Below are positions 9,325 through 19,433 of a DNA stretch of 64,000 nucleotides, in pieces; the first letter of the stretch is position 1; every line of letters begins with the position of its first letter. This DNA is from Microbacterium fluvii. Its GTDB lineage: Bacteria; Actinomycetota; Actinomycetes; Actinomycetales; Microbacteriaceae. The translations under genes and the position numbers were made by a program. The notes under the pieces were generated by a model. That model saw only the letters and a list, made by a program, of their open reading frames with translations. It did not search any database and was not told the DNA's origin. Location: assembly GCF_025515205.1 (NCBI RefSeq), contig NZ_JAOPFX010000001.1, forward strand, positions 372,001 to 436,000, read 5' to 3'.

Positions 9325-11172
9325 ATGACCACGCAATCCCCGCTCAGACTCTCCACACCCAGAGCCCTGGCGCGCATCATCCCCTTCGCCCGGCCCGCTT
9401 TCGGCCGCCTCATCGCAGGCATGGGCGCCGCCTTCGGCGCGGCCCTGGTGAGCCTGCTCATCCCGCTCGTGCTGCAGGCCGCCGTCGATGGCCCGATGGC
9501 CTCCGGCGACGTGGGCCTCATCGTCTGGGCGTCCGTCGGTGTGCTCGCCCTCGGCGTGCTCGAGGCGCTGTTCGTGTACCTGCGCCGCGCCTTCGTGCTG
9601 ACGCCGGCGACCCGTGTCGAATACGACATGCGCATGACCTTCTACAAGCGGCTGCAGCGGCTGCCGGTGTCGTTCCACGACAAGTGGCAGTCGGGGCAGC
9701 TGCTCAGCCGCATGATGCAGGACATCAACCTCATCCGCCGCTGGCTCGCGTTCGGCCTGATCCTGCTCGTGGTCAACGTGCTGACCATCATCATCGGCGC
9801 GTTCCTGCTGTTCCGCTGGCACTGGGCGCTGGGCACCACCTTCATCGTCGTCTCGATCCCGCTGTGGTTCTTCGGCTATCGCTTCGAGCGCCGCTACGGC
9901 GTGCTCGCACGCCAGAGCCAGGACCAGGCCGGCGACCTCGCGACCGCCGTCGAAGAGAGCGTGCACGGCATCCGCGTGCTCAAGGCGTTCGGCCGCGGCA
10001 AGCACGCGCTGCAGAAGTTCGCCCGCCAGGTCGAATCGCTCAAGCAGACCGAGCTCGGCAAGGCCCGAGAAGTGGGCGTGCTGTGGTTCTGGCTCGAGGT
10101 CGTGCCGATGGTCGCCTTCGCCCTGTGCCTGCTCATCGGCATCTGGCTGGCCAGCACCGGCCAGCTCACCGTCGGCGAGCTGTTCGCGTTCTTCGCGATG
10201 GCCACTGCCCTGCGCTGGCCGCTCGAGTCGCTCGGCTTCCTCTTCTCGTTCCTCGTCGACGCGCGCACCGCGACCGACCGCATCTTCGAGGTGCTCGACG
10301 AAGAGAACGACATCGTCGACCCCGAGAACCCGGCGACCATCGCCGAGCCTCGAGGCGAGCTCGCGTTCCGCGGCGTGCATTTCCGCTATCAGGATGCCGC
10401 CGCCACCGAGCGCGACCTGCTCGACGGCGTCGACCTCGTGCTCGAGCCTGGCGAGACGATGGCCCTCGTGGGCCTGACCGGCTCGGGCAAGACCACCCTG
10501 ACGACCCTGCCGACGCGCCTGTACGACGTGACCGACGGGGCCGTCGAACTCGACGGCGTCGACGTGCGCGACCTGCGGCTCGAAGAGCTGCGCCGCCACA
10601 TCTCGATGGCGTTCGAAGACGCGACGCTGTTCTCGGCATCCGTCCGCGAGAACGTCCTGCTCGGACGCGACGACCTCGACGTGCGCAGCCCCGAGGCCGA
10701 CGCCGTGCTGGCCGAGGCGCTCGAGATCGCGCAGGCCGGCTTCGTGCACGACCTCCCCGAGGGCGTCGACACGACCGTCGGCGAAGAGGGACTGAGCCTG
10801 TCGGGCGGTCAGCGGCAGCGCCTGGCGCTCGCCCGCGCCGTCGCCGCGCGCCCCGCCGTGCTCGTGCTCGACGACCCGCTGTCGGCGCTCGACGTCGACA
10901 CCGAGGCGCTCGTCGAGGCGGCGCTGCGCCGCGTGCTGGCCACGACGACAGCGCTCATCATCGCGCACCGCCCGTCGACGGTCGCGCTCGCCGACCGCGT
11001 CGCGGTGCTCGAAGACGGCCGCATCACGGCGGTGGGCACCCACCACGAGCTGCTGCGAGACAGCGCGCACTACCGGCACGTCATCTCGAGCCTCGAGGCC
11101 GAGGAGCAGCGCCAGAAAGAGCTTCGATACGAGCCGTACGGCTCGGCCCGCGAAACGGAGGTGAACCGATGA
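9325..11172 (+). CDS. ABC exporter half-transporter, subunit with degenerate catalytic site
   Basis: This 615-residue type IV ABC exporter half has an N-terminal six-helix membrane domain (about residues 20-300) and a C-terminal nucleotide-binding domain. Walker A is [12 protein letters not shown] and the signature is a canonical [14 protein letters not shown]. Walker B reads [12 protein letters not shown], with Asp replacing the catalytic Glu. The partner gene has the opposite pattern, so the two form a heterodimer with one degenerate and one hydrolytic site. Likely substrates are drugs or lipids; the sequence does not say which. The stop overlaps the next start (ATGA). A leader ORF and hairpin lie upstream. 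Confidence 0.92.
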   Translation: MTTQSPLRLSTPRALARIIPFARPAFGRLIAGMGAAFGAALVSLLIPLVLQAAVDGPMASGDVGLIVWASVGVLALGVLEALFVYLRRAFVLTPATRVEYDMRMTFYKRLQRLPVSFHDKWQSGQLLSRMMQDINLIRRWLAFGLILLVVNVLTIIIGAFLLFRWHWALGTTFIVVSIPLWFFGYRFERRYGVLARQSQDQAGDLATAVEESVHGIRVLKAFGRGKHALQKFARQVESLKQTELGKAREVGVLWFWLEVVPMVAFALCLLIGIWLASTGQLTVGELFAFFAMATALRWPLESLGFLFSFLVDARTATDRIFEVLDEENDIVDPENPATIAEPRGELAFRGVHFRYQDAAATERDLLDGVDLVLEPGETMALVGLTGSGKTTLTTLPTRLYDVTDGAVELDGVDVRDLRLEELRRHISMAFEDATLFSASVRENVLLGRDDLDVRSPEADAVLAEALEIAQAGFVHDLPEGVDTTVGEEGLSLSGGQRQRLALARAVAARPAVLVLDDPLSALDVDTEALVEAALRRVLATTTALIIAHRPSTVALADRVAVLEDGRITAVGTHHELLRDSAHYRHVISSLEAEEQRQKELRYEPYGSARETEVNR

Positions 11173-12986
11173 CCCCCTCGACCGTTCAGGGCACCCGCGG
11201 CGAAGACCGCCACGAGTACACCAAGGAGGAGAGCAAGGCGATCCGCACCCGCTCGCTGCGGCTGCTCGGCTCGCTCATCTCGCCGATGAAGGGCCTGGTC
11301 GCCCTCACGGCGCTCGTACTGGTCGCCTCCACCGGCCTGCGGGTGCTCGGCCCCGCCCTCATCGCCTACGGCATCGACACGGCGCTGCCGGCGGCGGTCG
11401 ATCAGGCCGACTGGATGCCGGCCTTCGGCGTCGTGGCCGTCTACATCGTCACGGGTGTCGCCGGTGCCGCGCTGATCGGCTGGTTCACGGTGCTGTCGGC
11501 ACGGCTCACCCAGGCCGTGCTGATGAACCTGCGCACGCGCATCTTCCGTCACACGCAGCGCCTGAGCCTCGAGTTCCACGAGACCTACACCTCTGGGCGC
11601 ATCATCTCGCGCCAGACCAGTGACCTCGAATCGATCAGGGAACTGCTCGACGGCGGCCTCAACCAGCTCGTGCAGGGCTCGCTCTACGGCATCTTCACCC
11701 TCGTCGCGCTGTTCCTGCTCGACTGGCAGAGCGGCGCGGTGCTCGTGCTCATGGGCGTGCCGCTGGCTCTGCTCATGCGGTGGTTCTACCTCGAGTCGCA
11801 GAAGGGCTTCCGCCTCTCTCGGGTCGTGAGCGCGCGGCTGATCGTGCAGTTCGTCGAGACGATGACCGGCATCCGCGCCGTCAAGGCGTTCCGCAAAGAG
11901 AAGCGCAACGACGAGGAGTTCGGCGACATCGCCGACGAATACCGCTCGGTCAACCTGAAGCTCGTCAAGCTCTACGGCGTGCTCGACCCCGGACTGATCC
12001 TGCTCGCGAACATCACGATGGCGGTCGTGCTGCTGTGGGGCGGCCTGCGGGTCGTCGACGGGGGCCTCGAGATCGGCGTGCTGCTGGCGGCCGTGCTCTA
12101 CATCCGCAACTTCTTCAGCCCGCTGGAGGAGATCGCGATGTTCCTGAACTCCTACCAGTCGGCGAACGCCGCGCTCGAGAAGGTGTCGGGTGTGCTGGAA
12201 GAGGAGCCGACCGTGCCCGACCCGGCCGCGCCGGTCGACCTCTGGACCTCGAAGGGCCACATCCGCTTCGACGACGTCGAGTTCGGCTACGGCTCCGATC
12301 GCATCGTGCTGCCCGACTTCTCGCTCGACATCCCGGCGGGTCAGACGATCGCCCTGGTCGGCACGACGGGCGCCGGCAAGTCGACGCTCGCCAAGCTCGT
12401 CTCGCGGTTCTACGACCCGACCAAGGGCGCGGTGACCCTCGACGGGGTCGACCTGCGGTCGCTGCATCCGAAAGACCTGCGCAGGGCCATCGTCATGGTG
12501 ACGCAGGAGGCCTACCTGTTCAGCGGCACCGTCGCCGACAACATCGCGCTCGGCAAGCCCGACGCGACGCTCGACGAGATCCAGGCGGCCGCCCGCGCGG
12601 TCGGCGCGCACGGGTTCATCTCGGCGCTCCCCGACGGCTATGCCACCGACGTCAACAAGCGCGGCGGCCGGGTCTCGGCCGGGCAGCGCCAGTTGATCTC
12701 GTTCGCCCGGGCGTTCCTGGCGGATCCGGCGGTGCTCATCCTCGATGAGGCCACGGCTTCCCTCGACATCCCGAGCGAGCGGCAGATCCAGGAGGCCCTG
12801 CAGACGCTGCTGGCCGACCGCACGGCGATCATCATCGCGCACCGCCTGTCGACGGTCGCGATCGCCGATCGGGTGCTCGTGATGGAGCACGGCCGCATCA
12901 TCGAAGACGACACCCCCGCCGAGCTCATCGCGGGCACGGGCAAGTTCGCGCAGCTGCACGCCGCCTGGCGCGAGTCGCTGGTCTGA
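11169..12986 (+). CDS. ABC exporter half-transporter, catalytic-site partner
   Basis: The 605-residue product is the second half of the heterodimeric exporter: a six-helix membrane domain preceded by a charged N-terminus, then a nucleotide-binding domain with Walker [13 protein letters not shown] and Walker [14 protein letters not shown] with an intact catalytic Glu. Its signature is altered to [14 protein letters not shown]. Pairing this signature with the DDP Walker B of the upstream subunit gives the degenerate site; its own Walker motifs with the partner's LSGGQ give the hydrolysing site. This is the BmrCD/TM287-288 arrangement. The start codon overlaps the upstream stop. Confidence 0.92.
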   Translation: MTPSTVQGTRGEDRHEYTKEESKAIRTRSLRLLGSLISPMKGLVALTALVLVASTGLRVLGPALIAYGIDTALPAAVDQADWMPAFGVVAVYIVTGVAGAALIGWFTVLSARLTQAVLMNLRTRIFRHTQRLSLEFHETYTSGRIISRQTSDLESIRELLDGGLNQLVQGSLYGIFTLVALFLLDWQSGAVLVLMGVPLALLMRWFYLESQKGFRLSRVVSARLIVQFVETMTGIRAVKAFRKEKRNDEEFGDIADEYRSVNLKLVKLYGVLDPGLILLANITMAVVLLWGGLRVVDGGLEIGVLLAAVLYIRNFFSPLEEIAMFLNSYQSANAALEKVSGVLEEEPTVPDPAAPVDLWTSKGHIRFDDVEFGYGSDRIVLPDFSLDIPAGQTIALVGTTGAGKSTLAKLVSRFYDPTKGAVTLDGVDLRSLHPKDLRRAIVMVTQEAYLFSGTVADNIALGKPDATLDEIQAAARAVGAHGFISALPDGYATDVNKRGGRVSAGQRQLISFARAFLADPAVLILDEATASLDIPSERQIQEALQTLLADRTAIIIAHRLSTVAIADRVLVMEHGRIIEDDTPAELIAGTGKFAQLHAAWRESLV

Positions 12987-13003
12987 GCTCGGTGCCCTGA
13001 GCG

Positions 13004-13095
13004 CGCGAGACCGCGCGTGCGCACCGAGACCCCGCCCGGCCGGCAGGGTCTCGGTGACAGCGGGCGGTCTCGGGCGTGGAGCGAGGGGTCTCGCG
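13004..13095. repeat. D-family nested palindromes (GAGACC/GGTCTC), region 1
   Basis: Nested perfect inverted repeats lie between the convergent exporter and beta-galactosidase genes. The outer pair is CGCGAGACC (13004-13012) with GGTCTCGCG (13087-13095); the inner pair is CACCGAGACCC (13022-13032) with GGGTCTCGGTG (13046-13056). Similar half-sites recur at 52340-52449. It may serve as a bidirectional terminator. Confidence 0.8.
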
Positions 13096-13103
13096 ACCCG
13101 CGG

Positions 13104-15098
13104 TCAGGCCGCGGGACCCTCGCGCACCACCCGCACCGACCCGGTCGGCACCGTCACCGAACCCGAGACCGCAGCCCTCGTGAGCAGCTCGACACCGGTG
13201 GCCGGCACGACGGCGTCGGCGGCGGAGTGGTTGATCAGGAACAGCCACGACCGGCCGCCCGCGCCGACGCGGCGCACGGCCTCGACGCCGGCGACGACGG
13301 GGACGGATGCTGTCACCCCGGCATCCGCGACGACCCGCTCGACCAGAGCGTCGAACCCTTCGGCGACCTCGGCCGACACGTACCAGGCCGCCCCTGCGCC
13401 GACGGCGCGGCGCGTCACGGCGGGAAGCCCCGCCAGGTCTCCGGAGGCGTAGCTGTCGACCACCTCGGTGCCCGGCAGTGCCCGCACGCGGGAGGTCCAC
13501 TCCCGCGCCACCGCGCCCGACGACAGCGGCACCGACTCGCCGTCGAGGAGCGGCGCGAACTCCTCGCCGAACACCCCCAGGAGCGAGCGGAACGCCCCGG
13601 GGTAGCCGCCGGTGATCACGCGGTTCTCGGGGTCGGCGATGCCCGCCAGATGCTCGATCACCACCACGGCGCCGCCCGATGCCGCCGCGGCCAGAGCAGC
13701 CGCATCCGCCTCAGACACCGAGTACATCGTCGGCACGACCAGCAGTCGGTACCCCGACAGGTCGGCGCGCGGCGGAACGACGTCGGGCACGAGACCGAGC
13801 GCCGACAGTGCTTCGTGCCACGCACGGGCGGCGCGCGGCAGCGCGTGGTCGTGCAGCGGCTTTTCGCCCTCTTCCCACGCCCAGTCCGACGGGATGTCGC
13901 ACACCAGCGCGGCCGAAGAGGGCGCCACGAGCGACCCGGCGACTTCGGCCAGGCGATCCAGAGAAGATCCCAGATCGGCGACCTCGGCGAACTGCCGGGT
14001 CTCGGCCCCCGCGTGCGGCACCATGCCCGAGTGGTACTGCTCGACCCCCGACGCCGACGCGCGCCACTGGAAGAAGAGAGCACCGTCGGCGCCGTGGGCG
14101 ATGTGCGCCAGGCTGTGGCGCGTGAGTTCGCCCGGCGCCTTCGGCGCGTTGCGCGGCTGCCAGTTGACCGCTCCCGCGGCGTGCTCCATCACGAGCCACG
14201 GCTTCGACCGGTCGAGCCCGCGCGCCCGCGAGGCGACGAAGGCCAGCTCGCGCTCTCGGCGCGGGTCGGCGGCGCGCGTGTAGTGGTCGATCGCGACGAC
14301 GTCGAGATCGCTCTGCCAGTCGGCGTAGTCGGCGACCGAGCCGCCGACCGTGAGCATGAGGTTGGTCGTGATCGGCGTCGTCACCCCGGCGGCCTGCAGC
14401 GCCGCGCGCTCGCGGCGGTACTGCCCGCCCAGCTCGTCGCTCGCGAACCGGTCGAACGCCAGCAGCAGCGACGGGTTCTGCCCCGACTCGCTCGCGAGCG
14501 GCGCCGTCACGTCGTCGAACGAGCGGTAGCGCAGCCCCCACACCGCCGTCCCCCACGCGCGGTTGAGCTCGTCGATCGTGCCGTAGCGCTCCCGCGCCCA
14601 GCGCGAGAACGCCGCCGACGACGCGTCGCAGTAGCAGAGCCGGTTGCCCCCGCCGATCTCGTTCGACACGTGCCACATGCGCACAGCCGGATGCTGCCCG
14701 TACCGCTCGCCGAGCCGCCGCGCGATCCGCGTCGAATACTCGTGCCACACCGGGTGGCTCGCGCACCAGCCCAGGCGCCCGCCGGGGTGGAACCGGTGCC
14801 CCGTGCGGTCGACCGGGATGATCTCGGGGTGCGCGCGCTGCAGCCACAGCGGGGGAGCGGCGGTCGGGGTGGCCAGGTCGATCCCGATGCCGGCGTCGTG
14901 CAGCATGCCGACGATGCGGTCGAACCAGCCCCACTCCCACACGTCGTCGTCGACCTCGAGAAAGGCCCACGCGAACACCCCGAGCGTCACGGTGTTGACC
15001 TTGGCGCGGCGCATCAGCGCGATGTCGTCGCGCCAGATGTCTTCCGTCCACTGCTCGGGGTTGTAGTCGCCGCCGAACAGCAGCGCGTCTGATCTCAC
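13104..15098 (-). CDS. GH42 beta-galactosidase
   Basis: The 664-residue glycoside hydrolase of family 42 cleaves terminal beta-galactosides (some members act on alpha-L-arabinopyranosides). The start of the barrel, LLFGGDYNPEQW, is typical. The acid/base Glu147 lies in WHVSNEIGGGN and the nucleophile Glu305 in KPWLVMEHAAG. A trimerisation domain and a C-terminal beta domain follow. There is no signal peptide, so it acts inside the cell on imported oligosaccharides. The GTG start overlaps the kinase stop (GTGA), making it the last gene of the seven-gene mannan operon. It may remove beta-galactosyl decorations of galactoglucomannan, which is inference. Confidence 0.93.
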   Translation of the reverse strand: MRSDALLFGGDYNPEQWTEDIWRDDIALMRRAKVNTVTLGVFAWAFLEVDDDVWEWGWFDRIVGMLHDAGIGIDLATPTAAPPLWLQRAHPEIIPVDRTGHRFHPGGRLGWCASHPVWHEYSTRIARRLGERYGQHPAVRMWHVSNEIGGGNRLCYCDASSAAFSRWARERYGTIDELNRAWGTAVWGLRYRSFDDVTAPLASESGQNPSLLLAFDRFASDELGGQYRRERAALQAAGVTTPITTNLMLTVGGSVADYADWQSDLDVVAIDHYTRAADPRRERELAFVASRARGLDRSKPWLVMEHAAGAVNWQPRNAPKAPGELTRHSLAHIAHGADGALFFQWRASASGVEQYHSGMVPHAGAETRQFAEVADLGSSLDRLAEVAGSLVAPSSAALVCDIPSDWAWEEGEKPLHDHALPRAARAWHEALSALGLVPDVVPPRADLSGYRLLVVPTMYSVSEADAAALAAAASGGAVVVIEHLAGIADPENRVITGGYPGAFRSLLGVFGEEFAPLLDGESVPLSSGAVAREWTSRVRALPGTEVVDSYASGDLAGLPAVTRRAVGAGAAWYVSAEVAEGFDALVERVVADAGVTASVPVVAGVEAVRRVGAGGRSWLFLINHSAADAVVPATGVELLTRAAVSGSVTVPTGSVRVVREGPAA

Positions 15099-16018
15099 CC
15101 CGCCACCGCGACGGCGGCGGCGAGCGGATGCTGCGCCGGCAGGTCGGCCAGCGCCACCGCGCCGTCGAGGCCCTCGCCGGCGGCGTCGACGAGGTCGATC
15201 GCGAGATCGGTGGCGGCGAGGCGCTCGGCGAAGGCGGCCCGCAGCGCCCCGGAGCGGAAGACGCCGCCCAGGGCGCACACGCGCAGCACCGGGTCGTCGT
15301 CGCGGTGCACGCGGCGCAGAGCCGTCGTCACGCTGTGCGCGAGGTGCGCGGCGGCGCGGGCCGTGATGTCACGGGCGACACCGTCGACGGCACTGAGCTC
15401 GGCGACGTGCCGGGCGAAGGCTGCGATCGTCGCGACGCGGTCGTCGGCGGTCTGCAGGCTGATGTAGGCCTCGCTGAGGTCGGGCCAGTGCTGCTCGGCA
15501 ATCGTCCGCAGCGCCGTCGGACGCGCGCGGCCGTCGTAGTCGCGCATGACGGCGTCGAGGGCTTCGCGGCCGATCCAGTAGCCGCTGCCTGCATCGCCGA
15601 TGAGATAGCCCCAGCCGTCGACCCGTGCGACGGCGTCGGCACCGACGGCGAGGGTCACGACCCCGGTGCCCGCGGCCACCACGGCGCCCCGGCTGTCGCC
15701 GAGGGCGCCCAGGAACGACGTCGTCGAGTCGTGGGCCAGGATCGTGCGGGCCACCTCGGTGCCCGCCAGCAGCTCCTGCAGCGCCGCCGCGTCGGTGCCG
15801 GCGGAGGTCAGCCCCGAGACCCCGGCGGCGACGACCGAGACGGGCGCCCCGGTGTGCGCGAGGGCCGCGCGGGTGACCGCCGCGAGCTGGGGCAGCAGCG
15901 GCTCGGAGGTGCGGATGCCGGGGAAGACCTCGTCGACCTCGCCGCCCGCCCACCGCACGCGGGTCTTGATGCCGGTCTGCCCCGCGTCGATGGCGAGGAC
16001 GCCCTCGGGTGTGCTCAT
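15095..16018 (-). CDS. BadF/BcrA-type sugar kinase (N-acetylglucosamine kinase-like)
   Basis: The 307-residue ASKHA-fold ATPase has phosphate-1 motif LAIDAGQTGIKTR, a second ATP-binding segment AAGTGVVTLAVG and GYLIGDAGSGYWIGR, as in eukaryotic-type GlcNAc kinase and related BadF/BadG proteins. In this operon it probably phosphorylates a monosaccharide released by the glycosidases (mannose, glucose or an amino sugar); the actual substrate cannot be read from sequence. The ATG overlaps the GH113 stop and its own stop overlaps the GH42 start, so translation is coupled on both sides. Confidence 0.82.
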   Translation of the reverse strand: MSTPEGVLAIDAGQTGIKTRVRWAGGEVDEVFPGIRTSEPLLPQLAAVTRAALAHTGAPVSVVAAGVSGLTSAGTDAAALQELLAGTEVARTILAHDSTTSFLGALGDSRGAVVAAGTGVVTLAVGADAVARVDGWGYLIGDAGSGYWIGREALDAVMRDYDGRARPTALRTIAEQHWPDLSEAYISLQTADDRVATIAAFARHVAELSAVDGVARDITARAAAHLAHSVTTALRRVHRDDDPVLRVCALGGVFRSGALRAAFAERLAATDLAIDLVDAAGEGLDGAVALADLPAQHPLAAAVAVAG

Positions 16019-16971
16019 GCGGATGCCTTCTCCCGAAGTTCGAGGTACGTGTCTCGCAGGTAGGCGCCCGCGGGCTTGCCGTAGGGGCAGTAGTCGTCGT
16101 TGCCGGCGGCGTCCGCTTCGGCGTAGAGCCTGGCCGGCCAGTCCCAGAGCATGGTTCCCGCGACCCAGTCGCGCCGCCCGATCGCCTCGTACATGGCGCG
16201 GTAGTAGCGCAGCTGCTCGGCACCCGACGGCTCGCCGGGCAGAGCCCAGTCGTTGGGGCGCGCGGGCGATCCGGTGCGGCTCGGGCAGCCGGCCTCCATG
16301 AAGAAGAACGGCTTGCCGGATGCCGCCACCACCGGCGCGATGCGGTCGAGCTGCTCGTCCCACTCGTCGATCGGGTAGTAGCCGCTCGACGAGATGACAT
16401 CGACCGCGTCCCACCAGGTGAGCCGGTCTTCCTGGTACTTGTCGCAGTTGTAGGTGATCGGGCCCGAGTAGACCTCGCGCACCTCGGCGACGAGGGCCCG
16501 CCACTCGGCCTCGCGCGCGTCGGCGCGCACCATCTCGCAGCCGATGCAGAGCATCTCGCAGCCCTCGGCCTCGGCCAGGCGTGCGGCGTGCACGATGAAG
16601 GCCGTGTACGAGGCGAACCACTCGCCCCACGTCGGCTCGCCTGGCACATCCCGGTCGAAGAACCCGATGTGGGCGCGCCATGCGCCGTCGGCGACGTTGA
16701 CCACCGGTTTCAGGCACACCTTCAGCCCGAGATCGTGCGCCGCACGGATGGCGTGCACGATCTCGTCGTCGGTCACCGTCGGCGCCTCGTCGAACGGGAT
16801 CTCGGTCGAGATCGGCGTCTGCTGCAGCGCCGCGTAGGCCAGCGCCGTCCAGTTCACGCCGTGATCGGCCATGGCGCGCATCGACGCGTCGGCGTCGGGG
16901 CCCGTCCAGGTGCCGCGCACCCCGGTCCACCCCCACGTCATGCCGCAGACGGGGCCGTCGAGCACGCTCAC
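16015..16971 (-). CDS. GH113-type beta-mannanase-like glycoside hydrolase
   Basis: The 318-residue single-domain TIM barrel resembles glycoside hydrolase family 113, whose characterised members are endo-beta-1,4-mannanases or mannan-oligosaccharide hydrolases. Candidate catalytic residues are Glu146 (CIGCEMVRAD) and Glu226 (FFFMEAGCPS). The 80-residue spacing equals that between Glu151 and Glu231 which I recall for Alicyclobacillus ManA. No signal peptide is present, so it probably trims imported manno-oligosaccharides. The GTG at 16971 overlaps the beta-mannosidase stop (GTGA); a second GTG at 16965 is less likely. Confidence 0.8.
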   Translation of the reverse strand: MSVLDGPVCGMTWGWTGVRGTWTGPDADASMRAMADHGVNWTALAYAALQQTPISTEIPFDEAPTVTDDEIVHAIRAAHDLGLKVCLKPVVNVADGAWRAHIGFFDRDVPGEPTWGEWFASYTAFIVHAARLAEAEGCEMLCIGCEMVRADAREAEWRALVAEVREVYSGPITYNCDKYQEDRLTWWDAVDVISSSGYYPIDEWDEQLDRIAPVVAASGKPFFFMEAGCPSRTGSPARPNDWALPGEPSGAEQLRYYRAMYEAIGRRDWVAGTMLWDWPARLYAEADAAGNDDYCPYGKPAGAYLRDTYLELREKASA

Positions 16972-19433
16972 GAGGTCACCAGCTGGTTCGCGCTGCGCAG
17001 CACCCGGGGGTCGGCCAGCGCCGCCGCGTCGAGCAGGCCCGCGCCGGTGACGAGCACCTCGGCGCTCTCGCCGGCCAGGAGGGTGATCAGGCCGTCGACG
17101 GCGTGCGCCTCGGGGTGCACCTTGTCGACGAGCAGCGCCACATCGCGGGCGAGCGCGTCGGCGGTGATCGTGACGAGCGTGCCGCCGTCGGCGGGAGCGG
17201 TCTCGACCCGCAGCGCCTGGGCAGGCAGCGCCGAATCCCGCGGCTCCGCGAAGAACCAGAAGCCCCGCACGGGGCCCGCAGCGGCCTCGAGCAGCTCGGC
17301 GCCCTCGGCACCGGCCGCGGCGACGCCGGCCGGGATCACGACGGTCGCGCTGCCCCAGGGCTCCACCGAGAACGGCAGCTCGGCAGCATCCTGCTCCGCG
17401 CCGTCGAACGACAGTCGGCGCACCCGCAGCGTTCCGGTCCACGCCTCGGCGGTGTCGTTGCCGAGCACGGCGGCCAGGCCCTCATCGCGCGGCTGAACGG
17501 TGACCACCCGCGGCGCGAACGCCGCCCGCAGCGCGTGGAAGAGCGGCTTGGCCCGGCCGTCGCCGTCGATCGCGGCCCACGAGGTGACCGGCCAGCAGTC
17601 GTTGAGCTGCCAGACGATCGCGCCCATCGTGTGCGGCGCCCAGGATCGGAAGTGCTCGAGCGCCGTGCGCACCGCGATCGCCTGGTTGAGCTGCATCGCC
17701 CAGTGCCAGTCCTCCATCGCCGAAGGCATGCGGAAGTGCGGCAGCAGTCCATCGGTGAGCTTGGCGTTTCCCTCCATCGCCTTCTGGTGCACGATCATGC
17801 CGGGCGACTCGGGGGTCAGCGGATCATCGTCGAGCCAGTCGGTCAGCGTCGTCCACGCGGGCGGCCCCTGCCAGCCGAACTCGGCGACGAAGCGTGGGCG
17901 GTGCTCGCGGTAGGTCGGCCAGTCACGGCGGTTCCACTGCTCCCACAGGTGCATCGTGCCGTGGGCCTCGTCGTTCGGATGCGGCCCTGTCTGAACCGTG
18001 CCGTCCCACCCCATGCCGGGACTGAAGGGGCTGCCGGGGGCGTAGGTCACGTGCGGGGCGAGCTCGGCGACGAGCTCCGGGAACAGCTCGTAGTAGTAGT
18101 GCGCGCCCCAGGTCGCGCCGTCGAGGCGCAGCTTCCAGTTCCAGTCCTCGTAGCCCCACAGGTTCTCGTTGTTGCCGGTGAGCAGCACGAGCGAGGCGTG
18201 CGAGGCGAGGCGCACGACGTTCTCGCGGGCCTCGGCCTCGATCTCGGAGCGCAGCGGCTCCTCTTCGGGGTAGGCGGCGCACGCGAAGAGGAAGTCCTGC
18301 CAGGTGAGAAGGCCCAGCTCGTCGCACACGTCGTAGAAGTCGTCGGACTCGTACAGCCCGCCGCCCCACACGCGGATGAGGTTGAGGTTGCCCTCGACCG
18401 CCTGCCGCAGCCGATTCTCGTACCGGGCCCGGTCGACCCGCACCGGCAGCGCGTCGTCGGGGATCCAGTTGACGCCCTTGACGAACACCGGGCGGTCGTT
18501 GACCACCAGGGTGAACGGGGCGCCCGTCTCGTCGGGGGTCGTGTCCCAGTGCACGGTGCGGAACCCGACGCGGCGGGAGGTCTCGTCGACCACGTCGCCC
18601 GCGGCCGCCAGCGAGACCTCGACGTCGTACAGCGGCTGCGCGCCGTGCCCGACCGGCCACCAGCGCTCGACCTCGTCGAGCTCCACCCGCACAGTGACGG
18701 TGTCGCCGTCGACGGATGCGGCGGCCTCGCGCCCCGCGACCCGCACCGTCAGCGAGAGGTCGGCGGCCGCATCCGCCCTCTCGACGGATGCCGTGACCTC
18801 GACCGAGCCGCCGTCGCCGTCGGGGGTCGCCACGACGCGCACGTCGCGCAGGCGCGCCGTCGACCACGACTCGAGCCGAACGGCGCCGACAAGGCCGCTC
18901 GTGAAGGTCGCGATACCCCAGTCCCAGCCGAAGTTGCACGCGGACTTGCGGATCGCCTCGTAGGGCAGCGGATAGGGCCGCGGGCGTGCGCCGAGCTCGA
19001 GGCTCTGCGCGTTGGCATAGGGCACGGGCGCGCTGAACGCGACGACCAGCTCGTTCTCGCCGTCGATCAGCAGGTCGTCGACGCCGTAGCGGTACGAGCG
19101 ATGCTGGTTGGCGACCTCGCCGAGCACGGTGCCGTTGAGGCTGATCGCGGCGACGGTGTCGACGCCGGCGAAGACGAGGTCGTGTCGCTCGGCGTCGTCG
19201 GGGCTCCATGCGAACGTCGTGCGGTAGGTCCAGTCGACCAGGCCGATCCACGCGAGGGCGGCCTCGTTCGCGCCGCGGTACGGGTCGGCGATGACGCCCG
19301 CCTCGAGCAGATCGGTGTGCACGCAGCCGGGCACGGTGGCGGGCACGACGGCGACGGCGATCGCATCGGGTGCGGGACCGGATGCTGCGCGCAGCGTCCA
19401 TCCGTCGTGCAGGGTGCGGCGGGTGAGGGTCAC
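16968..19433 (-). CDS. GH2 beta-mannosidase
   Basis: The 821-residue glycoside hydrolase of family 2, beta-mannosidase type, releases mannose from the non-reducing end of beta-manno-oligosaccharides. The N-terminal jelly-roll domain has VPATVPGCVHTDLLEAG and WTYRTTF. The catalytic barrel carries acid/base Glu423 in LLTGNNENLWGYEDW and nucleophile Glu518 in FVAEFGWQGPPAW. The GTG start, which overlaps the permease stop, gives the normal family length; the longer upstream frame is not needed. No secretion signal is visible, so it is intracellular. It sits between transporter and GH113 genes. Confidence 0.93.
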   Translation of the reverse strand: MTLTRRTLHDGWTLRAASGPAPDAIAVAVVPATVPGCVHTDLLEAGVIADPYRGANEAALAWIGLVDWTYRTTFAWSPDDAERHDLVFAGVDTVAAISLNGTVLGEVANQHRSYRYGVDDLLIDGENELVVAFSAPVPYANAQSLELGARPRPYPLPYEAIRKSACNFGWDWGIATFTSGLVGAVRLESWSTARLRDVRVVATPDGDGGSVEVTASVERADAAADLSLTVRVAGREAAASVDGDTVTVRVELDEVERWWPVGHGAQPLYDVEVSLAAAGDVVDETSRRVGFRTVHWDTTPDETGAPFTLVVNDRPVFVKGVNWIPDDALPVRVDRARYENRLRQAVEGNLNLIRVWGGGLYESDDFYDVCDELGLLTWQDFLFACAAYPEEEPLRSEIEAEARENVVRLASHASLVLLTGNNENLWGYEDWNWKLRLDGATWGAHYYYELFPELVAELAPHVTYAPGSPFSPGMGWDGTVQTGPHPNDEAHGTMHLWEQWNRRDWPTYREHRPRFVAEFGWQGPPAWTTLTDWLDDDPLTPESPGMIVHQKAMEGNAKLTDGLLPHFRMPSAMEDWHWAMQLNQAIAVRTALEHFRSWAPHTMGAIVWQLNDCWPVTSWAAIDGDGRAKPLFHALRAAFAPRVVTVQPRDEGLAAVLGNDTAEAWTGTLRVRRLSFDGAEQDAAELPFSVEPWGSATVVIPAGVAAAGAEGAELLEAAAGPVRGFWFFAEPRDSALPAQALRVETAPADGGTLVTITADALARDVALLVDKVHPEAHAVDGLITLLAGESAEVLVTGAGLLDAAALADPRVLRSANQLVTS

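Noticed and set aside
15098..15278. Extended N-terminus of the GH42 enzyme
   Set aside because: The extension lies inside the kinase gene. The family N-terminus begins just after the GTG at 15098, which overlaps the kinase stop.
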